Origin: Paractinoplanes lichenicola
GTDB taxonomy: Bacteria; Actinomycetota; Actinomycetes; Mycobacteriales; Micromonosporaceae
Reading direction: 5' to 3'
Assembly (NCBI RefSeq): GCF_016785085.1
Contig: NZ_JAENHO010000007.1
Span: 551,129 to 615,128, forward strand
Length of the DNA: 64,000 bases
Shown piece by piece: positions 49,924-58,841 of this stretch. The stretch's first letter is position 1. Each line of letters starts with the position of its first letter. The notes under the pieces are model-generated. The model searched no databases, was not told the origin of the DNA, and saw only the letters and a program-made list of their open reading frames with translations. A program made the translations under genes and the position numbers.

Positions 49924-52115
49924 CGACCCGGCCCTCTCACGCGGCGCACGACACCGCCCGGTTCTCGGGCGCGGCCCCCGGAACGGCCGGCCATTCCGGC
50001 CCGCCGTTCGGCACGGCCCGCCACTTCGGCCCGGAGCGCTCGACGCCGCGCCCCTGGCTCAGCCGCCGTAACCGGCGCGACCTCGGCATCACCCTGGTTT
50101 TGTCGCTTTTAATTGTTTTGTTCCTCCCCACCCCGCCGGCCGCCGCGGGAGCCAACCTCGTGGCGAACGGGGGCCTGGAAGCGGTCGGCGCGGACGGCTT
50201 CCCGGTGTGCTGGGAACGCTCCGGGTGGGGCGACTCGCCGTACACGTTCGACGTGACCACGCAGGCCCACACCGGCACCAAGGCCATGCAGATCACCCTC
50301 GCGCAGACGACCCCCGGCGACCGCAAGGCGATGATGCTCGAGAACCCGTCGTGCGCGCCCAACGTCACGCCGGGCCACCAGTACGACCTCAGCGCCTGGT
50401 ACACGACGACCACGCCCAACACGGTGATGACGGTCTTCCGGCACGACGTCGCGCAGGGCTGGGTCTACTGGACCGACCTGGCCACCATGCCGATCACCAC
50501 GACCTATCAACAGCAGACCGTACGCACCCCCGTCGTCCCGCCGGGCACCGACCAGATCGTCTGGGGCGTCACCATCTACGGCGCGGGCACGCTGCGCACC
50601 GACGACTACCGGATGGAGGACGTCACCCAGCCCAGCCCCGGCACGACCGCCTGTACGGCCGGGGCGGCCTGCACCAAGGGCGCGTGGCAGGTGATGCCGT
50701 TCGACACCCCCGTGCGGGCAATTCACGCCGTTGTTCTGCACAACGGGGACGTGCTGCTGGTGGCCGGGTCGGGCAACAACCTCGACGACTTCGCGGCCGG
50801 CACCTTCAAGACCGCCGTCTACAAACCGTCGACCGGCACCTTCGTCAACGTGCCGACGCCGGCCGACCTGTTCTGCGCCGGGCACGTGCAGCTGGCCGAC
50901 GGGCGGGTGCTGGTGATGGGCGGCAACAAGGACTATCCGTCGGCCGACGGGACGGTCGGCTACAAGGGGATGCCCGACTCGTTCATCTTCGACCCGGCCA
51001 CCACCAGCTATTCGCGCGTCAACGACATGACCGCGGGCTCCTGGTATCCGTCGGCCACGATCCTGGGCAACGGCGACGTGATCTCGCTCGGCGGGCTCAA
51101 CGAGAACTCGTCCGGCATGGTGGCCACGCAATACTTCGACGCCAGTCAGGAGCGCTGGCTCGGGCTCAACGAGGCCAACCAGACGTGGAGCTTCTGGGGC
51201 CTGTACCCCTCGATGATCCTCATGCAGGACGGGCGGCTCTTCTACACGGGCAGCCACGTCTTCGGCAACGGGCTGCCCGGCACGGGCGCGTCGATCTACA
51301 ACTACGACGCGAACACCATCACGCCCGTACCGGGCCTGCAACGCAAGGACGAGCGGGACCAGTCGATGAGCGTGCTGCTGCCACCCGCGCAGGACCAGCG
51401 GGTGCTCACCCTCGGCGGCGGCAACATCGACACCAACCCGGACGCGAACCGGCTGACCGACCTGATCGACCTCAAGCAGGCGGCGCCCGTCTACACCGCC
51501 GGCCCGCTGCTGCCCACCGGCGCCGGCCAGACTCCGAGCCAGGGCAAGATGTACGTCTCGGCGGTGCTGCTGCCCGACGGCAAGGTCTTCGAGACCGGCG
51601 GCGCGCTGCACAACCGGGCCGACCCCGTGTACGAGGCGTCGATGTTCGACCCGGTGACCAACACGTTCACGGCCGGGCTGGCCACCGACCCGGTGCCGCG
51701 CGGCTACCACTCGTCGGCGTTCCTGCTGCCCGACGGGCGCGTGATGGCGGTCGGCAACAACCCGGGCGACGGCAGCTTCGACACGCGCGTCTCGGTGTAC
51801 TCGCCGCCGTACCTGTTCAAAGGGGCACGGCCGCAGATCCTGTCGATGCCCGACAACACCTGGGCGTACGGGAGCTCGAACACGATCACCGTCGACGGGC
51901 CGATCGTGAAGGCCGAACTGATCCGGCCGGCCGCCGTGACCCACTCGAGCGACCCCAACCAGCGCTTCGTCGACCTGCCGATGACGGTCACCGGCACCAC
52001 GATCGACCTGAACGTGACCAGCAACCCCAATCTGGCCCCGCCGGGCTGGTACATGCTGTTCGTGGTCGGCGCCAACGGCGTCCCCTCCGTCGCGAAGTGG
52101 GTGAAGGTCGGATGA
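49920..52115 (+). CDS. radical copper oxidase, GlxA/galactose-oxidase type
   Basis: A 731-residue exported protein: 47-residue polar leader, one membrane anchor/signal helix (about 54-75, 'LGITLVLSLLIVLFLPTPPA'), a beta-sandwich carbohydrate-binding-like domain (about 78-230), a seven-bladed kelch propeller and a C-terminal DUF1929 domain. All ligands of the mononuclear copper/Tyr-Cys cofactor are recognisable: Cys319 ('LFCAGHVQLADG'), Tyr376 ('GSWYPSATIL'), Tyr596-His597 ('RGYHSSAFLLPDG') and His675 ('AVTHSSDPNQRF'). Streptomyces GlxA oxidises glycans made by the CslA synthase at hyphal tips; here the partner GT2 is in the same operon. ATGA overlaps at both ends. Confidence 0.9.
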   Translation: MTTRPSHAAHDTARFSGAAPGTAGHSGPPFGTARHFGPERSTPRPWLSRRNRRDLGITLVLSLLIVLFLPTPPAAAGANLVANGGLEAVGADGFPVCWERSGWGDSPYTFDVTTQAHTGTKAMQITLAQTTPGDRKAMMLENPSCAPNVTPGHQYDLSAWYTTTTPNTVMTVFRHDVAQGWVYWTDLATMPITTTYQQQTVRTPVVPPGTDQIVWGVTIYGAGTLRTDDYRMEDVTQPSPGTTACTAGAACTKGAWQVMPFDTPVRAIHAVVLHNGDVLLVAGSGNNLDDFAAGTFKTAVYKPSTGTFVNVPTPADLFCAGHVQLADGRVLVMGGNKDYPSADGTVGYKGMPDSFIFDPATTSYSRVNDMTAGSWYPSATILGNGDVISLGGLNENSSGMVATQYFDASQERWLGLNEANQTWSFWGLYPSMILMQDGRLFYTGSHVFGNGLPGTGASIYNYDANTITPVPGLQRKDERDQSMSVLLPPAQDQRVLTLGGGNIDTNPDANRLTDLIDLKQAAPVYTAGPLLPTGAGQTPSQGKMYVSAVLLPDGKVFETGGALHNRADPVYEASMFDPVTNTFTAGLATDPVPRGYHSSAFLLPDGRVMAVGNNPGDGSFDTRVSVYSPPYLFKGARPQILSMPDNTWAYGSSNTITVDGPIVKAELIRPAAVTHSSDPNQRFVDLPMTVTGTTIDLNVTSNPNLAPPGWYMLFVVGANGVPSVAKWVKVG

Positions 52116-52639
52116 CGGCCCGCCGTGGTGCCGCGCTTGCCGGTTTCCTGGTTGTCGTCGCGGCTGTGGTGACTTTGCTGGCGCTCCGCCCGGGGCCGAC
52201 CGGTTCGGCCGGTCCCGGGCCCGCCGCCGTCGTTTCGCCCGTCGTGCCGATCGTCCCGCCGGTCGCCTCGCCGTCGGCCCCGGCGGCCCTTCCTCCCGAG
52301 GGGGTGGTCGCGGCCGCCACCTCGGCCACCCCCTCGGCCGCTCCGCCGCCGGCCACCCCCGTGGCTCCGGCCCCTTTCGTCCAGACCTTCGCCGCCCAGC
52401 CCGGGGCCAAGCCGTTGCCGCCGCTCGCCTCGCCGACCGCGCCCGTCTCGGTGCCGGCCAACGTCGACGGCTGCGACCACGGTTACGGCACGCGCACCCA
52501 GTGCGTGCCGTGGACCTTCCCGTCCGCGGTCACCCACAAGTGCGCCTGGCTGGCCGCCCAGGGCTTCGAGGCGCTGCCCGTACGGGGAACCGACCGTCAC
52601 CGCCTCGACCCGGACCGGAACGGGATCGCCTGCGACTGA
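52112..52639 (+). CDS. secreted excalibur-domain protein
   Basis: A 175-residue protein with an N-terminal membrane/signal helix (about 8-27), a ~90-residue Pro/Ala-rich stalk, and a C-terminal ~50-residue Cys-containing module ending 'DPDRNGIACD', which is the D-x-D-x-N-G-x2-C-D calcium-binding loop of the excalibur (extracellular calcium-binding) family; two further Cys ('CDHGYGTRTQC') can form disulphides. Last of the five overlapping genes, so it probably anchors or organises the glycan outside the cell. A 48-base gap separates it from the next gene. Confidence 0.85.
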   Translation: MTARRGAALAGFLVVVAAVVTLLALRPGPTGSAGPGPAAVVSPVVPIVPPVASPSAPAALPPEGVVAAATSATPSAAPPPATPVAPAPFVQTFAAQPGAKPLPPLASPTAPVSVPANVDGCDHGYGTRTQCVPWTFPSAVTHKCAWLAAQGFEALPVRGTDRHRLDPDRNGIACD

Positions 52640-52687
52640 CCGATCTCATGATCCGTACGGGTGCGGGATGCCCTACGCTCCCCCGCT

Positions 52688-53647
52688 GTGCCGTTCTTCA
52701 AGAAGAAGCCCCCCGCCGCCGACGACATCGAGATCATGGAGTTCTTCGACGACGAGGCCGAGGAGCTGGACCAGGCCCTGCGCGAGCGTGACTGGGGAGT
52801 CGCCCGCAAACTTCTCGCGGCGGCCGACCGGGAAGAGTTCTCGTATTACGTCCGCACCGCCGCCGACGTCCCCGGCCTGGAGCAGTGGCTGCCCGAGGTG
52901 ATCCGGCACGATCCCGGCGACCCGCTGCCCCACCTGCTCCGGGGCGCCCGCGCGGTCAGCTGGGCCTGGGAGGCGCGGGGCACCGGCCGGGCCGACACCG
53001 TGGCCCGCGAGACGTGGGACGTGTGGTTCCAGCGGCTCGCGCTGGCCGAGGACTGCCTGGACATGGCCCTGGAACGCGATCGCGGCCTGGCCGAGCCGTG
53101 GTACTACAAGATCACCCTGGGCCGGGCCCGCCAGCTCCCGGCCGAGGAGCGCCGGCGGCGCTTCCACCACCTGGTCGCGCTCGACCCGGCCCACTTCAAC
53201 GGGCACAAGAGCATGTTCGAGGGCCTGCTGCCCAAGTGGAGCGGCAGCTGGGAGGCGGCCTTCCAGTTCGCCCGCGACCGCACCGCCGCCTGCCCCGGCA
53301 CGCACGTGCCCCTGCTGACCGCGATGGCCCACCTGAACTTCCGGGCGTCGGCGGACAACCCCGACGAGAACTACCTGGAACGCCCCGAGGTCTCCGCCGA
53401 GATCGTGGCCGCCGCCCAGCAGTCCGTCTGGCACGACGACTACGAGAACACGATCCTGACCCCCGAGCTGTGGAACCACTTCGCCTACGCCCTGGCCGGG
53501 GGCCGCTACTTCCGCGAGTCCGCCGGCCTGTTCGACGACATCGGCGACGACTTCGTCCGCCTGCAGCCCTGGCGCACCCTCGACCGTTTCCGCGCCATGC
53601 GCGACTGGGTCCGCGACGAGGCCGCCGACCCCGACTACGACGCCTGA
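52688..53647 (+). CDS. hypothetical protein, DUF4034-like
   Basis: A 319-residue soluble helical protein: 'EELDQALRERDWGVARKLLA', 'HDPGDPLPHLLRGARAVSWA', 'LEPWYYKITLGRAR'-like 'AEPWYYKITLGRARQLPAEE', 'MFEGLLPKWSGSWEAAFQFA'. The repeated W/Y-rich helices resemble actinobacterial DUF4034-type proteins, related to TPR folds; function unknown. GTG 52688 is preferred over ATG 52661 because the KKK-rich N-terminus after it is what related proteins show. It follows the glycan operon by 48 bases and ends in a strong terminator hairpin, so it may be its last member. Confidence 0.65.
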   Translation: MPFFKKKPPAADDIEIMEFFDDEAEELDQALRERDWGVARKLLAAADREEFSYYVRTAADVPGLEQWLPEVIRHDPGDPLPHLLRGARAVSWAWEARGTGRADTVARETWDVWFQRLALAEDCLDMALERDRGLAEPWYYKITLGRARQLPAEERRRRFHHLVALDPAHFNGHKSMFEGLLPKWSGSWEAAFQFARDRTAACPGTHVPLLTAMAHLNFRASADNPDENYLERPEVSAEIVAAAQQSVWHDDYENTILTPELWNHFAYALAGGRYFRESAGLFDDIGDDFVRLQPWRTLDRFRAMRDWVRDEAADPDYDA

Positions 53648-53652
53648 TCTCT

Positions 53653-53689
53653 CGCCGGCCGGCCGGGTCCCCTCCCCGACCGGCCGGCG
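53653..53689 (+). terminator. rho-independent-type hairpin
   Basis: CGCCGGCCGG (53653-53662) pairs perfectly with CCGGCCGGCG (53680-53689) around a 17-base loop, six bases after the stop of the DUF4034-like gene. No U-tract, usual for high-GC actinomycetes. It likely ends the 45.8-53.6 kb transcription unit. The rest of the 283-base gap to 53930 shows nothing recognisable. Confidence 0.7.
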
Positions 53690-53930
53690 GGCCCCCAGGA
53701 TCCGCGCGTGCACCCGACGGCCCTCCCCCTGACCCGCAAACCCGGCGGCCTTCAGGCATACCACCACCAGCCATCGGCGACGGTAGCCCTGCTGGACCGC
53801 CGGCTCTACTGACCGGGCGAAGGCGTCGCCGCAGATTTGCCAAGCGCCGTCGTGGCCGGTCAGTGTGCGGCCGGGCAGGGCGTCGAGCTACCACACCCGG
53901 CGAAGCGACCACACGACTGGCAAGAACGGG

Positions 53931-54437
53931 TCAGGACGAGTATCCGTGTGCGACGATGCGGGCCGCGCCCATTTCGTACGTCTTCGGGTTGCTGGGCGCG
54001 ACAGTGCCGAGGCCGTCGACGTAGCGGTTGAACATGCTGAAGGCTGCCGCGAGCAGGACGGTGTCGTGGATCTCGAGGTCGGTCGCGTCGGTTGCGCGGG
54101 CGTCCGCGATCAAGGCCGGGGTGACCGCGTGGCCACCGGACGCCGCCGCCGCGGCGATGGCCAGCAAGGCCCGCAGCTTGTCGGAGACGGGTGCGTCGGA
54201 AGGCATGCCTTGGGCGGCCGCGACCGCGCCGTGTGAGCCGGTGCAGTAGGCGCAGTCGTTGAGAGCGGAGACGTACGCGGCGATGTATTCGCGTTCGCCC
54301 CGGGTCAGGGGGCTGTCGCCGCGGAGCAGCGCCTCGGCCAGGTCGCTCAGGGGTTTGCCGGTGGACGGGCGGTAGCGCAGCAGCCCGCGGATGCCCGGCT
54401 CGCGGGTCTCGTCCACACCCAGATCGATGTATGCCAT
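53931..54437 (-). CDS. AhpD-like carboxymuconolactone decarboxylase family protein
   Basis: A 168-residue peroxidase-like protein of the CMD/AhpD fold. The redox motif 'LNDCAYCTGSHGAVA' (about residues 60-75) has the C-x2-C pair and downstream His typical of peroxidase-related members, preceded by 'LTRGEREYIAAYVSAL' with the conserved Glu. Members reduce alkyl hydroperoxides or act as thiol-disulphide reductases. ATG 54437 is preferred (AGGA nine bases upstream) over ATG 54446, whose site would be too close. Divergent from the amylase operon. Confidence 0.85.
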   Translation of the reverse strand: MAYIDLGVDETREPGIRGLLRYRPSTGKPLSDLAEALLRGDSPLTRGEREYIAAYVSALNDCAYCTGSHGAVAAAQGMPSDAPVSDKLRALLAIAAAAASGGHAVTPALIADARATDATDLEIHDTVLLAAAFSMFNRYVDGLGTVAPSNPKTYEMGAARIVAHGYSS

Positions 54438-54464
54438 GAGGGGCATCCTGGCAGAGATTTATGG

Positions 54465-54507
54465 CCGCAAGTATCTGCAAGCACTTCCAACCACTGCAAG
54501 CCCTTGC
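54465..54507. promoter_or_regulatory. GCAAG/CTTGC operator cluster before the amylases
   Basis: CCGCAAG (54465-54471), CTGCAAG (54475-54481), CTGCAAG (54494-54500) and CTTGC (54503-54507); the last two form GCAAG-CC-CTTGC. Streptomyces alpha-amylase promoters carry repeated CTTGCAG-type boxes (reverse complement CTGCAAG) recognised by the maltose repressor MalR. The cluster lies 120-165 bases upstream of the amylase start, in the divergent gap to the AhpD-like gene. Confidence 0.6.
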
Positions 54508-54627
54508 TATCGTCCGTTCCAATGTGAACGCGGGATTACGTCCCTGCTACCGGTTCCGCCCCTGGTAGTGGAGGTGCCCCGGTTCCCCATGCAGCGATAC
54601 CTGTCGTTGGAAGAAATTGGAGAACCC

Positions 54628-57006
54628 GTGCCCCCACCCCGATGGGCCGCCCCGGCCGCCCTGATACTCCTGGCTCCGGCGGTCCCCGCCGCCGCGCCCG
54701 CCGCCACAACCGTCTACTACAAGGCACCCGCGAGCTGGTCGACAGTCAACATCCACTACGCCGCGGACAACGGCGCCTGGACCACGGTTCCCGGCGTCGC
54801 GATGGATGCAGCCTGCACCGGCTGGCGCAAGAAGGACCTCACCGCCACCACCGGCTTGCAGATCACCTTCAACAACGGCGCCGGCACCTGGGACAACAAC
54901 GGCGGCCGCAACTACTCCACCGGCGCCGGAACCGTCGTCATCGACAACGGAGCCGTTTCGTCTGTCAACCCGTGCACGAACACACAGCCGACGCCGACAC
55001 CGACTACTCCGGCCCCGACTACTCCGGCTCCGACCACGCCCCCGCCGACCAGCCCACCACCGACGACCCCGGCCACCAGCGGCGAGATGCTCGGCGGCGA
55101 CCCCCGCAAGGAGAGCATCTACTTCGTCATGACGGCCCGATTCGCCGACGGCGACGCGTCCAACAACCGCGGCGGCAGCCAGCATGCGACCTCCGGGAAC
55201 CAGGCCAACAACGACCCGATGTTCCGCGGCGACTTCAAGGGCCTGATCGACAAGCTCGACTACGTCAAGGGTCTCGGCTTCTCCGCCCTGTGGATAACCC
55301 CGGTTGTGCTCAACCGCTCGGACTATGACTTCCACGGTTATCACGGCTGGGACTTCCACCGCGTCGACACCCGCCTCGAGTCGCCCGGCGCGACCTATCA
55401 GGATCTGATCGACAAGGCCCACGCCAAGGGCATCAAGATCTATCAGGACGTCGTCTACAACCACAGTTCCCGGTGGGGCGCCAACGGCCTTTACGTCCCC
55501 AAGGTGTGGGGCGCGCGCGACGGCCAATGGGACTGGATGTACAGCCCGAAAACCGAAGGCAAGACGTACGACCCGATGGAGGAGAACAGCGCCGGACGGG
55601 CGTACAACGGGGATCTGTGGAGCACCGAGGAACCGGCCGGCAACACCTGCCGCAACTGGGGCACGCCGACCGGTCAGAAGAGCCCCGAGGGCTACTCACT
55701 GCACAACTGCCAGTGGCCCTCGCCCACCAGCGGCATGTTCCCGGCGAGCCTTTATCACCAGTGCTGGATCGGCAACTGGGAGGGCGAGGACTCGCGTTCC
55801 TGCTGGCTCGCCGACGACCTGGCCGACTTCAACACCGAGAACGCGACAGTCCAGCAATACCTGATCGACGTCTACAACCGGTACATCGAGATGGGCGTCG
55901 ACGGTTTCCGCATCGACACCGCCGTACACATTCCGCGCGTCACCTGGAACCGCCGTTTTCTGCCCGCCATCAAGCAGAAGCTGACCCAGAAGTACGGCGC
56001 CACGAAGGCCAACGACTTCTACGTGTTCGGCGAAGTGGCCGCCTTCGTGCACGACAAGTGGAACCGCGGCTCGGTCAACCATTCGGCCCAGTTCTTCACG
56101 TGGAAGGAGCGCAAGGAGTACAGCGCGAACGACACGCAAGCCGCGCTGGAGCAGTACGACTACGAGAACGGACAGGGCACGGCGAACCAGCCGACGTCGG
56201 CCAACGCGTTCCTGAACGGCAACACGTATCACGCGCCCGATCGCAGCCAGTTCAGCGGCATGAACATCATCGACATGCGCATGCACATGAACTTCGGGGA
56301 GGCCTCGAACGCGTTCCACAACGGCAAGGACTCCGACGACTCGGTCAACGACGCGACCTACAACGCGGTCTATGTCGACTCGCACGACTACGGCCCCAAC
56401 AAGTCCTCCGTACGCTATGACGGCGGCACCGACGCCTGGGCCGAGAACATGGCCCTGATGTGGACGTTCCGCGGCATTCCGACGCTGTATTACGGCTCGG
56501 AGATCGAGTTCCAGGCCGGCAAGCGCATCGACTGCGGCCCGACCTGCCCCCTCGCCACCACGGGCCGCGCGTATTACGGCGACCACGTCGCGGGCTCGGT
56601 CACCGCGGGCGACTACGGCGTGGTCAGCAACGCCAGCGGCGCGGTGGCCACCACCCTGGCCAAGCCCTTGGTCAAGCACGTGCAACGCCTCAACCAGATC
56701 CGCCGCGCGATTCCGGCCCTGCAAATGGGCCAATACTCGACCGACGGTGTCAACGGAAACATGGCCTTCAAGCGCCGCTACACGAATGGCAGCAGCGACA
56801 GTTTTGTGCTGGTCACCATCTCGGGCAACGCCACCTTCACCGGCATCCCCAACGGCACCTACACCGATGCCGTCACCGGTGACGTCAAGACCGTCACCAA
56901 CGGCACCCTCACCGCGGCCGTCAGCGGCAAGGGCAACCTCCGCGCGTACGTCCTCGGCAGTTCCGCCCCCGGCAAGGTCGGGTCCGACGGCCCGTACCTC
57001 AAGTAA
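54628..57006 (+). CDS. secreted GH13 alpha-amylase with N-terminal starch-binding domain
   Basis: A 792-residue secreted enzyme. Signal peptide (about 1-26, ending 'AAAPA'); a CBM25/26-like starch-binding domain (about 27-112, 'TTVYYKAPASWSTVNIHY'); a PT-rich linker (about 118-150); then the GH13 barrel. Catalytic residues: Asp in 'MGVDGFRIDTAVH', Glu in 'FYVFGEVAAF', Asp in 'VYVDSHDYGPN', the first conserved region being 'YQDVVYNHSS'. The third region has SHD instead of the commoner NHD. It cleaves starch outside the cell. GTG 54628 is chosen for GGAG five bases upstream and for the signal peptide. Nine bases separate it from the second amylase. Confidence 0.92.
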   Translation: MPPPRWAAPAALILLAPAVPAAAPAATTVYYKAPASWSTVNIHYAADNGAWTTVPGVAMDAACTGWRKKDLTATTGLQITFNNGAGTWDNNGGRNYSTGAGTVVIDNGAVSSVNPCTNTQPTPTPTTPAPTTPAPTTPPPTSPPPTTPATSGEMLGGDPRKESIYFVMTARFADGDASNNRGGSQHATSGNQANNDPMFRGDFKGLIDKLDYVKGLGFSALWITPVVLNRSDYDFHGYHGWDFHRVDTRLESPGATYQDLIDKAHAKGIKIYQDVVYNHSSRWGANGLYVPKVWGARDGQWDWMYSPKTEGKTYDPMEENSAGRAYNGDLWSTEEPAGNTCRNWGTPTGQKSPEGYSLHNCQWPSPTSGMFPASLYHQCWIGNWEGEDSRSCWLADDLADFNTENATVQQYLIDVYNRYIEMGVDGFRIDTAVHIPRVTWNRRFLPAIKQKLTQKYGATKANDFYVFGEVAAFVHDKWNRGSVNHSAQFFTWKERKEYSANDTQAALEQYDYENGQGTANQPTSANAFLNGNTYHAPDRSQFSGMNIIDMRMHMNFGEASNAFHNGKDSDDSVNDATYNAVYVDSHDYGPNKSSVRYDGGTDAWAENMALMWTFRGIPTLYYGSEIEFQAGKRIDCGPTCPLATTGRAYYGDHVAGSVTAGDYGVVSNASGAVATTLAKPLVKHVQRLNQIRRAIPALQMGQYSTDGVNGNMAFKRRYTNGSSDSFVLVTISGNATFTGIPNGTYTDAVTGDVKTVTNGTLTAAVSGKGNLRAYVLGSSAPGKVGSDGPYLK

Positions 57007-57015
57007 GGAGTCCCC

Positions 57016-58797
57016 ATGACGACGAAACGGATCGCCCCGCTGATAGTGGCCCTGATGGCGGCCATTGTCGCGGTCGTGGTCGTCGGCCGGCCGCAGCAGG
57101 CCGACGCCAAAGCCGACGCGAATCCCGGCCCGCGCGACGTCATCGTCCACCTCTTCGAATGGCCATGGGCGTCGATCGCCTCAGAATGCACGAATGTGCT
57201 CGGGCCCAAGGGCTTCGGCGGTGTGCAGGTGTCGCCGCCGCAGGAGCACGTGGTGCTGCCGGGCTCGGGCTACCCGTGGTGGCAGGATTATCAGCCGGTC
57301 AGCTACAAGCTGCAGACCCGGCGCGGTGACCCGGCGGCGTTCGCCAATATGGTCAGCACGTGTCACGCGGCCGGCGTCAAGATCTACGTCGACGCGGTGC
57401 TCAACCACATGGCGGGCGGCGGGTCCACCGGCACCGGGTCGGCGGGCTCGACATACAGCCACTACGCGTACCCGGCCGTGCCTTACGGCAACGACGACTT
57501 CCACCACTGCGGCCGCAACGGCAACGACGACATCGCCAACTACGGGGACCGCTGGGAAGTTCAGAACTGCGAACTGGTCGACCTCTCGGACCTCAAGACC
57601 GAGGCGGAATACGTACGGGGAAAGCTTGTCGCTTATCTGAACGACCTGATCTCGCTCGGCGTGGACGGATTCCGGGTCGACGCCGCGAAGCACGTGCCGG
57701 TGGCCGACCTGCAAAACATTTACTCCCGGCTGAACGGCAATCCGTATTTCTTCCAGGAGACGATCGAGGGCGGCGCGGGTGAGCCGTCACCGTCGGAATA
57801 CACCGGGATCGGCGACGTGACCGAATTCCGGTACGGCGATGTGGTCGGCAACGCGTTCCGTGACGGCAACCTGTCCGGCCTGCAGAACCTGCCCTCGCAA
57901 ATGCTCCTGTCCAGCGGTGACGCGGTGGCGTTCATCGACAACCACGACACGCAGCGCAACGGCCGGGCCAAGCTGACCTACAAGGACGGCACCAACTACG
58001 CGCTGTCCGAGGCGTTCATGCTGGCCTACCCGTACGGGACCCCGTCCGTGATGTCGTCCTTCACGTTCAGCAACGTGGACGCGGGCCCGCCGGCGTCGTC
58101 GAACGGCACGACCAGCGCGGTCAACTGCTCGTCGGGCTGGGCCTGTGAGCACCGCTGGCGCACGACCGCCAACATGGTCGGCTTCCACAACGCCTCGTAC
58201 GGCACGGGCGTGAGCAACTGGTGGTCCAACGGCGGCAACCAGATCGCCTTCGGCCGCGGCGCCAACGCGTACGCCGTCTTCAACCGCGGCGGCGCGCTCA
58301 GCCGCACGTTCCAGACGTCACTTCCGGCCGGCACCTACTGCGACGTCGCCAACGGTGACTTCAGCAACAACACCTGTTCCGGTACGACGTACACCGTCAA
58401 CTCCTCGGGCCAGTTCACCGCGAACGTCGCCACCGGCAGCATGCTCGCGCTGCACATCAACGCCCGTACGACGGGTGGCACCACCCCGCCCCCGACGGGT
58501 TGCACGACCGTGGCCGTCACCTTCGCGGCGAACGCCACGACCGTGTGGGGCGAGAACGTGTTCCTGCTGGGTAACCGGGCCGAGCTCTCGAACTGGAACA
58601 CTGCCGCCGGCGTAGCCCTGTCGTCGGCGGCCTACCCGGTCTGGCGCGGCACGGTCAACCTGCCCGCCAACACGGCCGTCGAATACAAGTACGTCAAGAA
58701 GAACGGCTCCACCACAACCTGGGAGACCGGCGCCAACCGAACCCTCAACACCGGCTCCGCCTGCACCCTGACCGTGAACGACACCTGGCGTTCCTGA
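57016..58797 (+). CDS. secreted alpha-amylase (GH13) with C-terminal CBM20
   Basis: A 593-residue secreted alpha-amylase. Signal peptide (about 1-32), GH13 domain with 'IVHLFEWPWASIASEC', 'VKIYVDAVLNHMAGGG' (region I), 'GVDGFRVDAAKHVP' (nucleophile Asp), 'YFFQETIEGG' (acid Glu) and 'VAFIDNHDTQRN' (third Asp), an all-beta C domain, a TTPPPT linker near residue 490 and a CBM20 starch-binding domain (about 497-593, 'VFLLGNRAELSNWNTAAG', 'EYKYVKKNGSTTTWETGANR'). This layout is the classic Streptomyces-type amylase. AAGGAG five bases before ATG 57016; co-transcribed with the first amylase. Confidence 0.94.
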   Translation: MTTKRIAPLIVALMAAIVAVVVVGRPQQADAKADANPGPRDVIVHLFEWPWASIASECTNVLGPKGFGGVQVSPPQEHVVLPGSGYPWWQDYQPVSYKLQTRRGDPAAFANMVSTCHAAGVKIYVDAVLNHMAGGGSTGTGSAGSTYSHYAYPAVPYGNDDFHHCGRNGNDDIANYGDRWEVQNCELVDLSDLKTEAEYVRGKLVAYLNDLISLGVDGFRVDAAKHVPVADLQNIYSRLNGNPYFFQETIEGGAGEPSPSEYTGIGDVTEFRYGDVVGNAFRDGNLSGLQNLPSQMLLSSGDAVAFIDNHDTQRNGRAKLTYKDGTNYALSEAFMLAYPYGTPSVMSSFTFSNVDAGPPASSNGTTSAVNCSSGWACEHRWRTTANMVGFHNASYGTGVSNWWSNGGNQIAFGRGANAYAVFNRGGALSRTFQTSLPAGTYCDVANGDFSNNTCSGTTYTVNSSGQFTANVATGSMLALHINARTTGGTTPPPTGCTTVAVTFAANATTVWGENVFLLGNRAELSNWNTAAGVALSSAAYPVWRGTVNLPANTAVEYKYVKKNGSTTTWETGANRTLNTGSACTLTVNDTWRS

Positions 58798-58808
58798 CCG
58801 CCGCACTG

Positions 58809-58841
58809 GGGCGGCCGCGTCACACTCGGGCGCGGCCGCCC
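58809..58841. terminator. bidirectional hairpin between convergent genes
   Basis: GGGCGGCCGCG (58809-58819) pairs perfectly with CGCGGCCGCCC (58831-58841), loop 11 bases. It follows the amylase stop by 11 bases and its loop begins with the stop codon of the convergent acyltransferase gene, so it can end both transcripts. Confidence 0.75.
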
